This document shows positions 1 through 5,826 of a stretch of 5,926 bases of DNA, one piece after another. Source of the DNA: JALYIM01 sp040003205 (lineage in GTDB: Bacteria > Acidobacteriota > Terriglobia > Terriglobales > Acidobacteriaceae); assembly GCA_040003205.1 (NCBI GenBank), contig JBDUDA010000197.1, forward strand, positions 1-5,926. The letters run 5' to 3'. Numbering within the stretch: position 1 is the first letter of the stretch; each line of letters starts with the position of its first letter. The notes under the pieces were generated by a model. That model did no database searches. It was not told the origin of the DNA and saw nothing but the letters and a program-made list of their open reading frames with translations. Made by a program: the position numbers and the translations under genes.

Positions 1-1677
1 AATCGCGAAGTCGCCGAGTGCCATAGCACTTCGTCCATCTTCCGCGGATACAGCGTTTTCATGAAGGGGAAAGATCCGCGTGACGCCCACTTCATCACCA
101 GTCGCATCTGCGGCATCTGTGGTGACAATCACGCCACCTGCGCCGTTTATGCGCAGAACATGGCGTTTGGCGTCCGACCACCTGCTATCGCCGAATGGAT
201 CGTCAATCTCGGTGAGGCCGCCGAATATATGTTCGACCACAACATTTTCCAGGACAACCTGGTGGGCGTGGATTTTTGTGAGCAGATGGTCAAGGAAACC
301 AATCCGGGAGTGTGGGATAAAGCCCAGCGGACCCCTTGCCCACACGCTGATAAGCATGGCTACAAAACCATCGCCAACATTATGACCGCGCTGAATCCGT
401 TTACGGGCGAGTTCTATCGTGAAACTCTCGCGATGAGCCGCCTCATGCGCGAAATGTTTTGTTTGATGGAAGGCCGCCATGTTCATCCTTCCACTCTTTA
501 TCCTGGCGGAGTGGGCACGGTCGCAACGATTCAGCTGTTCACTGACTATCTTGTGCGACTCATGAAGTATGTCGAGTTCATGAAGAAGGTCGTACCCCTG
601 CATGACGATCTCTTCGACTTTTTTTACGATGCTCTTCCCGGTTACGAAAAAGTTGGACAGCGACGAATCCTGCTCGGTTGCTGGGGATCTTACAACGACC
701 CGGACCACTGCGATTACAAGTACCGAAACATGAATGAATGGGGAAAGAAGATGTTTGTGACCCCAGGAATTATTGTTGACGGCAAACTCGTCACCAACAA
801 TCTCGTTGACATCAATCTAAACATCCGCATTCTGCTCGGCAGCTCGTTCTACGACGATTGGCAGAATAGCGAGACCTTTGTCTCCCGGGACCCGTTGGGA
901 AATCCCGTGGACAAGCGCCATCCGTGGAATCAGACTACGATCCCGCGTCCGCAGAAACGGGACTTTAATGGGAACTATACCTGGGTGATGTCTCCGCGCT
1001 GGTACGACAAGCGCACTGGCGATCATCTCGCGATTGATACGGGTGGCGGTCCCATCGCGCGCCTGTGGTCAACAGCACTTTCGGGACTAGTGGACATCGG
1101 CTACGTCAAGGCCACCGGTCACAGCGTTCAGATCAATCTACCCAAGACGGGACTTTCTCCCGAGACGCAGTTCGAATGGAAAATTCCCAAGTGGAGCAAT
1201 TGCATCGAGCGCGATCGAGCGCGCACTTACTTCCAGGCATACGCCGCCGCCACCGCGCTCCACTTCGTCGAGAAAGCTCTCGCCGAGGTTAACGCTGGTC
1301 GCACTAAGACCTGGTCGGAATTCAGAGTCCCCGAAGAAGCCATTGGCTGCGGTTTCCATGAGGCCGTGCGGGGCGTGCTCTCGCATCACGTCGTAATACG
1401 CGAGGGTAAAATCGCCAACTACCATCCGTATCCCCCGACGCCGTGGAATGCGAATCCGCGCGACAGCTATGGCACTCCGGGTCCTTATGAAGATGCCGTA
1501 CAGAACACGCCCATCTTCGAAGAGAACGGTCCGGACAAGTTTAAGGGCATTGACATAATGCGCACTGTGCGCAGTTTCGATCCTTGCTTGCCTTGCGGTG
1601 TGCATATGTACCTCGGAGATGGAAAAGTGCTCGAAACCCGCCATTCCCCCATGTTTGGTGTTACCGGGCACGAATAA
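1..1677 (+). CDS. hhyL: [NiFe]-hydrogenase large subunit, group 1h/5 (5'-truncated)
   Basis: Catalytic subunit of an H2-oxidising uptake hydrogenase, carrying the NiFe(CN)2CO centre and splitting H2 for the aerobic respiratory chain. The reading frame is open from base 1, with 20 codons (including ECHSTSSIFRGYS) before the first in-frame ATG at 61. That ATG is therefore not the start and the true N-terminus lies upstream. Visible length is 558 residues; I expect a few tens to be missing. The L1 motif RICGICGDNHATC is at 103-141 (Cys at 109 and 118, His at 130). The L2 motif DPCLPCGVH is at 1579-1605 (Cys at 1585 and 1594, His at 1603). All four nickel-binding cysteines are present, so the enzyme should be active. 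The CGICGDNHATC form of L1 and the long tail after L2 are what I recognise as group 1h (Streptomyces and Mycobacterium Hhy, Ralstonia AH). The small subunit is not in the window and is presumably just upstream. The NifU-like gene begins 35 bases after the stop. Confidence 0.95.
   Translation, partial: NREVAECHSTSSIFRGYSVFMKGKDPRDAHFITSRICGICGDNHATCAVYAQNMAFGVRPPAIAEWIVNLGEAAEYMFDHNIFQDNLVGVDFCEQMVKETNPGVWDKAQRTPCPHADKHGYKTIANIMTALNPFTGEFYRETLAMSRLMREMFCLMEGRHVHPSTLYPGGVGTVATIQLFTDYLVRLMKYVEFMKKVVPLHDDLFDFFYDALPGYEKVGQRRILLGCWGSYNDPDHCDYKYRNMNEWGKKMFVTPGIIVDGKLVTNNLVDINLNIRILLGSSFYDDWQNSETFVSRDPLGNPVDKRHPWNQTTIPRPQKRDFNGNYTWVMSPRWYDKRTGDHLAIDTGGGPIARLWSTALSGLVDIGYVKATGHSVQINLPKTGLSPETQFEWKIPKWSNCIERDRARTYFQAYAAATALHFVEKALAEVNAGRTKTWSEFRVPEEAIGCGFHEAVRGVLSHHVVIREGKIANYHPYPPTPWNANPRDSYGTPGPYEDAVQNTPIFEENGPDKFKGIDIMRTVRSFDPCLPCGVHMYLGDGKVLETRHSPMFGVTGHE
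1606..1674 (+). other. hhyL: Predicted C-terminal maturation peptide of HhyL
   Basis: The 23 codons after the final His of DPCLPCGVH encode a tail starting MYLGDGKVLE and ending VTGHE. In [NiFe]-hydrogenases a dedicated endopeptidase cleaves directly after this His (or Arg) once nickel is inserted, which closes the active site. The predicted cut lies between His (1603-1605) and Met (1606-1608). A candidate protease is encoded at 5266-5805 in the same operon. The cleavage position is inferred from the family rule, not measured. Confidence 0.8.
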
Positions 1678-1702
1678 CACAAAAATGACGCACAATGCGG
1701 CC

Positions 1703-1706
1703 GAGG
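1703..1706 (+). promoter_or_regulatory. Ribosome binding site deciding the NifU-like gene start
   Basis: GAGG lies six bases before the ATG at 1713. The upstream in-frame ATG at 1695 has no purine-rich Shine-Dalgarno sequence in front of it (preceding bases cacaaaaatgacgcaca), so 1713 is the better start. Confidence 0.5.
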
Positions 1707-1712
1707 GCGCGA

Positions 1713-2249
1713 ATGAAGGAGCATAAAGAGCACGAGTTTCAGGCGAGAATCGAAGAGGTTGAAGAGCTAGTCAAGAAACTCGAGAGGGCGGGAAATCCTG
1801 AGATCCATGCAGCCGCCCTCGAACTTGTTCAATCCGTGATTGACCTTCACGGCCTCGGGCTCGAGCGCATGGTGGATATCGTGTGTCAAAGCCCGGCGGG
1901 TGAAGACGCTCTCATTGAGGCAGTCAAGGACGATCTGGTTTCCAGCATGTTCTTACTGCACGGGCTGCATCCTGAAGGCGTAGAGACCCGAGTGCTTCGT
2001 GCCCTCGATAAAGTACGACCTTATTTACATTCGCATGGCGGTGATGTCGAAATGGTTGGCATCACTGACGGCATATTAAAAGTTCGCCTGCAAGGCACGT
2101 GTGGAAGTTGTGCATCGTCTTCTCTGACGATGAAAAGTGCGGTGGAAGAGGCGGTCTACGAGGCTGCTCCCGACATCCTAGAAATAGTGGAAGAACAGGT
2201 CAAAGATCACGAGCCACACAACTCTTCCAGGTTAGTGGTTTTGAAATAA
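1713..2249 (+). CDS. hhyE: NifU-like Fe-S protein, HhyE type
   Basis: 178 residues from the ATG at 1713. The N-terminal part (about residues 1-85) is predicted helical, with a charged opening helix (RIEEVEELVKKLE) and a segment ending FLLHGLHPEGVE. The C-terminal part (about 90-165) is a NifU/Nfu domain: LDKVRPYLHSHGGDVE, then LQGTCGSCASSS with Cys130 and Cys133 (bases 2100-2111). In this family the CxxC pair of two subunits holds a [4Fe-4S] cluster. The IscU-type scaffold and the [2Fe-2S] domain of full NifU are absent. The gene follows the large subunit directly. In Mycobacterium smegmatis an iron-sulfur protein encoded beside hhySL is called HhyE and has been proposed to help pass electrons to the respiratory chain; I apply that name by position and type. 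The role could instead be delivery of Fe-S clusters to the small subunit. The frame can also open at 1695, which would add six residues. The domain call is firm; the role is inferred. Confidence 0.85.
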   Translation: MKEHKEHEFQARIEEVEELVKKLERAGNPEIHAAALELVQSVIDLHGLGLERMVDIVCQSPAGEDALIEAVKDDLVSSMFLLHGLHPEGVETRVLRALDKVRPYLHSHGGDVEMVGITDGILKVRLQGTCGSCASSSLTMKSAVEEAVYEAAPDILEIVEEQVKDHEPHNSSRLVVLK

Positions 2250-2269
2250 TCCGAATTGCCAGTGGCATC

Positions 2270-2274
2270 AGGAG
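2270..2274 (+). promoter_or_regulatory. Ribosome binding site of the 65-residue protein
   Basis: AGGAG is placed eight bases before the ATG at 2283. This well-formed site supports the short reading frame behind it as a real gene. Confidence 0.6.
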
Positions 2275-2282
2275 CAAGAAAA

Positions 2283-2480
2283 ATGAAAATGTCCGATCAC
2301 GATAGTACTTCGGAAACACCGGCGCACACACCCGGGACCCCTAAAGGGGAAGAAGTCAGCAAATACGGAAACTCTCCCGGATGGCATGGGGACACGCGCA
2401 CGTCGAGAGACGCTACCGGTGTGAATGCAGACGCCCGACGGCCGATAGACCCTCGAATGCCGAACATGCCGCCGGCATAG
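2283..2480 (+). CDS. Small Pro-rich disordered hydrogenase-operon protein
   Basis: 65 residues from the ATG at 2283, easily missed because of its length. There are no Cys residues and no hydrophobic segment. It is rich in Pro, Gly, Asp, Thr and Arg, so probably intrinsically disordered. The N-terminal half contains HTPGTPKGEE. The C-terminal half has the orderly stretch SRDATGVNADARRPIDPRMP and ends NMPPA. From memory, similar short proteins with a KGEE segment and an 'RDATG…PIDPRMP…MPPA' ending occur in other group 1h hydrogenase operons. I could not check this by search. The gene starts 33 bases after the NifU-like gene and ends 35 bases before the DUF5947 gene. A frame upstream of 2283 (from ATG 2256) is open but lacks a ribosome binding site. 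Function unknown; a short linear motif that binds another Hhy component is a guess. Confidence 0.7.
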   Translation: MKMSDHDSTSETPAHTPGTPKGEEVSKYGNSPGWHGDTRTSRDATGVNADARRPIDPRMPNMPPA

Positions 2481-2515
2481 AGCGCACGTGGAGCTGGGGG
2501 GAAAGAGAGAGCGAC

Positions 2516-3181
2516 ATGATTAATAGTGAGCCTAGCTCCGAGAGGAACGACGTTTTCGCCGTCTTCAAAAAACTCTCTCGCCGACGAGCTGTGGCCACGG
2601 AACAGTGTGAACTCTGCAGCGTAGGCCTGGCTGAACCTCATCCTCATCTGCTCGACCCAAAAACGCGCCAGGTTCTCTGTGCTTGCGACGCCTGTGCCAT
2701 GGTTTTCTGTGGACAAGAGGGAGCGCGATATCTGCGCATCCCCCGTCAGGTTCGTCAGCTTTACCCATTCCAAATGACCGACCTGCAATGGGAAGCTCTG
2801 ATGTTGCCTATCAATCTCGCATTTTTCTATCGCGAGGCAGCGTCGGGCAAAGTGCGGGCGTTGTATCCCAGTCCGGCGGGTGCAATGGAGTCATTGCTCA
2901 CCCTGGAGTCGTGGGATGAAATCGTTCACCAAAATCCTGCTTTGCAAACCATGGAATCCGATGTTGAAGCGCTGCTCGTCAATCGTGTGGGAGCTGAAGC
3001 GGAATACTTCAAGGTGCCTATTGATGAATGCTACCGGCTTGTTGGATTAATTCGAAAAAACTGGAAGGGTCTTTCCGGAGGCACTGAAGTCTGGACCCAG
3101 ATACAGAACTTTTTCTCCACGCTCAAGGCTCAACGTGTCGGAAGCCAAGGCGATGCTAGAGAAGAGGCAGTCAATGCCTGA
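2516..3181 (+). CDS. DUF5947 family protein with Cys/His zinc-finger-like site
   Basis: 221 residues from the ATG at 2516. I recognise the DUF5947 pattern. It shows Cys31-x2-Cys34, then His42 and His44 (PHPHLLD), then CACDAC (Cys55, Cys57, Cys60), all in bases 2606-2695; Cys65 follows. This arrangement suits a structural metal site, most likely zinc. Downstream are the family-typical segments ALYPSPAGAMESLLTL, DVEALLVNR, IDECYRLVGLIRKNWKG and GTEVWTQIQNFF. The frame is open back to an ATG at 2381, but that extension overlaps the 65-residue gene and its Arg-rich sequence resembles out-of-frame DNA. The ATG at 2516, preceded by a purine-rich run (2496-2510), is the better start. The gene ends 8 bases inside the DUF6084 gene. 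DUF5947 genes are known to me as neighbours of group 1h hydrogenases; their molecular role is not established. Family call fairly sure, function unknown. Confidence 0.82.
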   Translation: MINSEPSSERNDVFAVFKKLSRRRAVATEQCELCSVGLAEPHPHLLDPKTRQVLCACDACAMVFCGQEGARYLRIPRQVRQLYPFQMTDLQWEALMLPINLAFFYREAASGKVRALYPSPAGAMESLLTLESWDEIVHQNPALQTMESDVEALLVNRVGAEAEYFKVPIDECYRLVGLIRKNWKGLSGGTEVWTQIQNFFSTLKAQRVGSQGDAREEAVNA

Positions 3182-3863
3182 CCTTAAATTCCAGGTCGAG
3201 AGTTGTGAAGCGCTTCTCTATGCCGCAGTTCCCATGCTTGGTCTCAAGCTGAAAATCTTCAACCATCCGATAGAGCAAGCGATACACACATTAACGCTGC
3301 GCTGTCAGGTGCAGATCGAGCCTGCAAAACGGCGTTATGTCGCGACTGAACAGGCAAAACTTCGCGATCTCTTTGGCGAGCCGGAACGTTGGGGCAGGAC
3401 TGTCCGTCCGATGCTATGGATGAACACCAGTGTTTCCGTTCCCGGTTTCACGGGTGTCACCACCGTTGATGTTGAGCTGCCGTGCAGTTTCGATTTCAAT
3501 GTTGCCGCAACAAAATATTTTCATGCCCTGGAATCCGGCGAAATCGCGATATGTGTAATGTTCAGCGGAACTGTTTTTTACGCGGACGCAGATGGCTCAA
3601 TGCAAATTACGCAGATTCCGTGGGACCGAGAAGTGAATTTCCGTCTTCCCATCGAAATGTGGAAAGGCGTCATTGACGCGTACTATCCGGAGACCGCGTG
3701 GCTATGTCTTCGCCGTGACATCTTCGAGCGCCTCTATGATTACAAGGTTCGACACGGCATCCCTACCTGGGAGCAACTTATAGAGAAAATTCTTCCGCAG
3801 GGCGCTTCCCAAGAGGCAGAACCGGCTAAAGCCCCTGAAGCTGAGGCTGAGGTGAAAGCATGA
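3174..3863 (+). CDS. DUF6084 family protein
   Basis: 229 residues from the ATG at 3174. Segments I associate with DUF6084 are the opening PDLKFQVES, TLRCQVQIEPAKRRY (41-55), DLFGEPERWG (65-74), SVSVPGFTG (86-94), CSFDFNVAATKYFHALESGE (104-123), MFSGTVFY (129-136), IPWDREVNFRLPIEMWKG (148-165) and the near-C-terminal PTWEQLIEKIL. It is probably a soluble alpha/beta protein; no signal peptide or membrane span is seen. The last 20 or so residues are a low-complexity Ala/Glu/Pro tail. The frame is open from a GTG at 3135 and has an ATG at 3153. I chose 3174 because a purine-rich GAAGAGG (3161-3167) lies six bases before it and the family-like sequence begins there. The start overlaps the end of the DUF5947 gene by 8 bases and the stop overlaps the next ATG (ATGA), so translation is likely coupled on both sides. 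Function unknown. Confidence 0.82.
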   Translation: MPDLKFQVESCEALLYAAVPMLGLKLKIFNHPIEQAIHTLTLRCQVQIEPAKRRYVATEQAKLRDLFGEPERWGRTVRPMLWMNTSVSVPGFTGVTTVDVELPCSFDFNVAATKYFHALESGEIAICVMFSGTVFYADADGSMQITQIPWDREVNFRLPIEMWKGVIDAYYPETAWLCLRRDIFERLYDYKVRHGIPTWEQLIEKILPQGASQEAEPAKAPEAEAEVKA

Positions 3864-4888
3864 GCTCGCCCATTCCTCATTCGCCGACGCAAGATCGCGC
3901 GAAGGACACTTTCGCCACGGTGGAGAAGATTGCCAACGCAGTACTCTACGAAGGCTACATACTTTACCCGTATCGTGCTTCGGCAATCAAGAATCAGCAG
4001 CGATGGAACTTTGGAACTCTTTACCCCGACGGTTTTGCCGAAATCCAAAAGCCGGTCGAGCAATCCCGAATGGTCACCGAGTGTCTAGTTAACGGCGGCC
4101 CTGAAGTAACTTTTGATGTTCGAGTTCGTTTTCTTCAGCTGAGTCGCCGATTCGGTCCTCCCGTCGCCGGCCAGCCTTCGCAATGGGAGGAAGGATTCGA
4201 GAAGTCTATTGACTTCAGTGCTTTGCCATTGAGGGACTTTATAGGGCAGCCAAAAACTTTCCCAATAACATTTGAGGAATCGGAGACACCCGATCAGCAG
4301 GATTCTCACTCCTGCTTTTGCCATAAACATCTGGCTGGGAATCTTGTTGTGCAGGCTGAAACGATTCAGCCGCATCTCTATAAAGTTCATTTCGAACTGG
4401 AAAATAAAACGGAGATCGAGGATGTTACGATTCGCTCTCGAAACGATGCACTGCTGCAAGCTTTCGTGTCAGCTCACTTGCTCCTGGCAAGTGAGCGCGG
4501 GCGTTTCATCTCACTTTTAGAGCCACCGGATGCCTTCCGTCAGGCGGCTTCTGGATGTAGTAACGTGGGCTCTTTCCCCGTGCTTGTGTCCGAGGATGGA
4601 CAAAAGGGGAATGATTCGGATGCCGCAAAGATCATGCTTTCATCTCCGATAATTCTGTACGACTATCCGACGGTTGCTCCTGAAAGTGCCGGCGATTTCT
4701 TCGATGCCACCGAGATGGACGAAATGCTTTCCCTTCGCGTCATGACTATGACAGACGAAGAAAAGCAGGAAATGCGTGGTGGGGATCGTCGTGCGCGTGC
4801 AATCCTGGAACGCACCGAATCGCTTCCGAATGAACACCTCATGAAAGTGCATGGCGCAGTGCGTGGAATGCGGAAGGTCCAGCAATAG
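3860..4888 (+). CDS. Conserved hydrogenase-operon protein of unknown function
   Basis: 342 residues; the ATG overlaps the previous stop by four bases (ATGA). It shows no signal peptide or membrane span. The best-ordered parts are the N-terminal LYEGYILYPYRASAIKNQQRW (about 29-49), a beta-rich middle with VTFDVRVRFLQL (83-94), YKVHFELENKTE (174-185) and ALLQAFVSAHLLLA (197-210), and the C-terminal IILYDYPTVAPESAGDFFDA (264-283) followed by an acidic helical region (ATEMDEMLSLRVMTMTDEEK). From memory, group 1h operons carry a gene of about this size with the LYEGY…LYPYRAS and YD.P.VAPES signatures; I know no name or assigned function. Residues 150-157 (HSCFCHKH) cluster three His and two Cys and could bind metal. 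A 10-base-pair inverted repeat lies within the gene at 4472-4496. The following gene starts three bases after the stop. It is certainly coding; function unknown. Confidence 0.85.
   Translation: MSSPIPHSPTQDRAKDTFATVEKIANAVLYEGYILYPYRASAIKNQQRWNFGTLYPDGFAEIQKPVEQSRMVTECLVNGGPEVTFDVRVRFLQLSRRFGPPVAGQPSQWEEGFEKSIDFSALPLRDFIGQPKTFPITFEESETPDQQDSHSCFCHKHLAGNLVVQAETIQPHLYKVHFELENKTEIEDVTIRSRNDALLQAFVSAHLLLASERGRFISLLEPPDAFRQAASGCSNVGSFPVLVSEDGQKGNDSDAAKIMLSSPIILYDYPTVAPESAGDFFDATEMDEMLSLRVMTMTDEEKQEMRGGDRRARAILERTESLPNEHLMKVHGAVRGMRKVQQ
4472..4496. repeat. Perfect 10-bp inverted repeat (hairpin) inside a CDS
   Basis: GCTCACTTGC (4472-4481) and GCAAGTGAGC (4487-4496) are exact reverse complements with a five-base loop TCCTG. 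RNA from this site could form a stable hairpin. It lies within the 342-residue gene over codons for AHLLLASE and has no T-run after it, so it is not a standard intrinsic terminator. It may be chance. Confidence 0.6.
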
Positions 4889-4891
4889 GCT

Positions 4892-5269
4892 ATGGATGCG
4901 AAAGACAAATTCGGTTTCAGCACTGAGAGTCCTATGACAGATAGGGAGATGTCCAACTGGGACCCTTTCCCAAACCGCCCAGCATTAGAAAGTGTCAGCG
5001 TCTTCGGAGTAGAACTCAGAAAAGGAGATCGCGTCCGCCTCTGGCCTCAGAAGACGGCCGACATAATGGACATGGCGCTAAGCGGCCAGGTCGCGATTAT
5101 CGAGGCGATTGAACAGGATTACGAAGATAAGGTTCAGCTCGCGGTTGTGATCGAGAACGATCCTGGTAGAGACATGGGCTTTCTTCGCCAGCCGGGCCAC
5201 CGGTTTTTCTTCACTCCAGATGAAGTGGAACCTGTCGGACAGGAAAACGTTGGAGGAATTACTCCGTGA
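4892..5269 (+). CDS. Small beta-rich hydrogenase-operon protein of unknown function
   Basis: 125 residues from the ATG at 4892. The first 30 or so look disordered. From about residue 35 there is a compact, beta-strand-like domain: VFGVELRKGDRVRLWP (37-52), LSGQVAIIEAIEQDYEDKVQ (63-82), LAVVIENDPGRD (83-94) and QPGHRFFFTPDEVEPV (100-115). The KGDRVRL opening and short alternating strands resemble an SH3-like barrel, but that is an impression only. There are no Cys and only one His, so a metal-binding role is unlikely. ATGs at 4934 and 4949 are alternative starts. None has an ideal ribosome binding site: GAGAG ends four bases before 4934, and AGGGAG directly abuts 4949. The true N-terminus could therefore be 14 or 19 residues shorter. 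The stop overlaps the GTG start of the protease gene by four bases (GTGA). I recall similar short proteins encoded next to the protease in other group 1h operons; the role is unknown. A HypC-like chaperone role is conceivable, but no HypC N-terminal Cys motif is present. Confidence 0.8.
   Translation: MDAKDKFGFSTESPMTDREMSNWDPFPNRPALESVSVFGVELRKGDRVRLWPQKTADIMDMALSGQVAIIEAIEQDYEDKVQLAVVIENDPGRDMGFLRQPGHRFFFTPDEVEPVGQENVGGITP
5252..5257 (+). promoter_or_regulatory. Strong ribosome binding site for the protease GTG start
   Basis: GGAGGA sits eight bases before the GTG at 5266, inside the end of the preceding gene. It fixes the GTG as start and makes the overlapping arrangement credible. Confidence 0.65.
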
Positions 5270-5805
5270 GTGAAGCTTCCACAGCGACGCATCGCATCCT
5301 CATTGCGGGAGTGGGGAATATATTTCTCGGCGACGACGCATTCGGAGTCGAGGTAGCGCAAGCCTTACTGCGGCGTCCTCGCACCGCGAATGTCTCCGTA
5401 GTGGATTTCGGCATTCGTGGCTATGACCTGGCTTACGCACTGCTCGGCACGGAGGATGCTCACTTCGATTCTGTGATCCTGGTCGACGCGCTGCCGCGAG
5501 GAGAGACTCCTGGCACGCTTTATACGATTGAGCCCGACCTGCTCGCCTTAGCAGACCAGGTGGGCGATTTGTCCTTAAACGGACATGGCTTGGATCCTGT
5601 TAAGGTGCTACGTTTAGCAATGTCCATGGGAGAAGTGAAATCGCGGGTCTACGTTGTTGGCTGCGAACCGGGCGATTTCGGCGATGAGTTAGAAGGCCGA
5701 ATGGGCTTGAGTGCTGCCGTGCAACCGTCGGTTGCAGAAGCGGTGCAAATGATCGAAGAGCTGGTGAACAAAATTGTGTCCGCGAAAGCGGCGTGTTTCG
5801 TTTAA
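5266..5805 (+). CDS. [NiFe]-hydrogenase maturation endopeptidase (HyaD/HoxM/HycI family)
   Basis: 179 residues from a GTG start with a strong GGAGGA site. This cytoplasmic protease trims the C-terminal tail of the hydrogenase large subunit after nickel insertion. The family signature GVGNIFLGDDAFGVEVAQAL covers residues 15-34. By alignment to E. coli HybD from memory, the three residues that sense or bind nickel map to Asp24 (Glu16 in HybD; Asp also occurs in HycI), Asp74 in VILVDALPRG (Asp62) and His107 in NGHGLDP (His93). VYVVGCEPGDF (128-138) and GRMGLSAAVQPSV (144-156) match the conserved distal parts. Length is normal and all key residues are present, so it should be active. Its substrate is most likely the HhyL encoded at the start of the window, which carries a matching 23-residue tail. 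The stop is followed by a 21-base gap before the next gene. Confidence 0.92.
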   Translation: MSEASTATHRILIAGVGNIFLGDDAFGVEVAQALLRRPRTANVSVVDFGIRGYDLAYALLGTEDAHFDSVILVDALPRGETPGTLYTIEPDLLALADQVGDLSLNGHGLDPVKVLRLAMSMGEVKSRVYVVGCEPGDFGDELEGRMGLSAAVQPSVAEAVQMIEELVNKIVSAKAACFV

Positions 5806-5817
5806 CAAATAAATTGC

Positions 5818-5822
5818 GGAGG
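5818..5822 (+). promoter_or_regulatory. Ribosome binding site of the small membrane protein
   Basis: GGAGG lies four bases before the ATG at 5827, slightly close but a good match. It supports the short gene running off the window edge. Confidence 0.55.
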
Positions 5823-5826
5823 CCAT

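Noticed and set aside
61..63. ATG at 61 as the start of the hydrogenase large subunit
   Set aside because: The frame is open to base 1 and the preceding residues (ECHSTSSIFRGYS) are typical large-subunit sequence, so the gene is cut by the window edge.
1138..1695. Minus-strand open frame of 185 codons opposite hhyL
   Set aside because: It lies wholly antisense to strongly conserved hydrogenase sequence up to and past the L2 motif. Its protein shows no recognisable motif and there is no ribosome binding site worth noting; it is a by-product of codon bias.
1685..1726. Short open frame starting at ATG 1685 between hhyL and the NifU-like gene
   Set aside because: It reaches a stop after 13 codons, has no ribosome binding site and overlaps the NifU-like start.
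2338..2349. CCCC-TAAA-GGGG palindrome in the 65-residue gene
   Set aside because: Only four base pairs with no T-run, inside a coding frame; too weak to call a terminator.
2381..2515. N-terminal extension of the DUF5947 gene to an ATG at 2381
   Set aside because: It would overlap the 65-residue gene by about 100 bases, reads as Arg/Cys/Trp-rich out-of-frame sequence, and the family-like sequence begins after the ATG at 2516.
2297..2788. Minus-strand open frame of 163 codons opposite the 65-residue and DUF5947 genes
   Set aside because: It covers the DUF5947 Cys/His site on the opposite strand, has no family resemblance and runs against an otherwise uniform plus-strand operon.
3838..3852. 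GCTGAG-type short tandem repetition at the end of the DUF6084 gene
   Set aside because: It simply encodes the Ala/Glu low-complexity tail; the repeat is two or three units and imperfect.
5720..5736. Inverted repeat TGCAACC-GTC-GGTTGCA in the protease gene
   Set aside because: Seven pairs with a three-base loop inside conserved protease coding sequence and no following T-run; likely chance.
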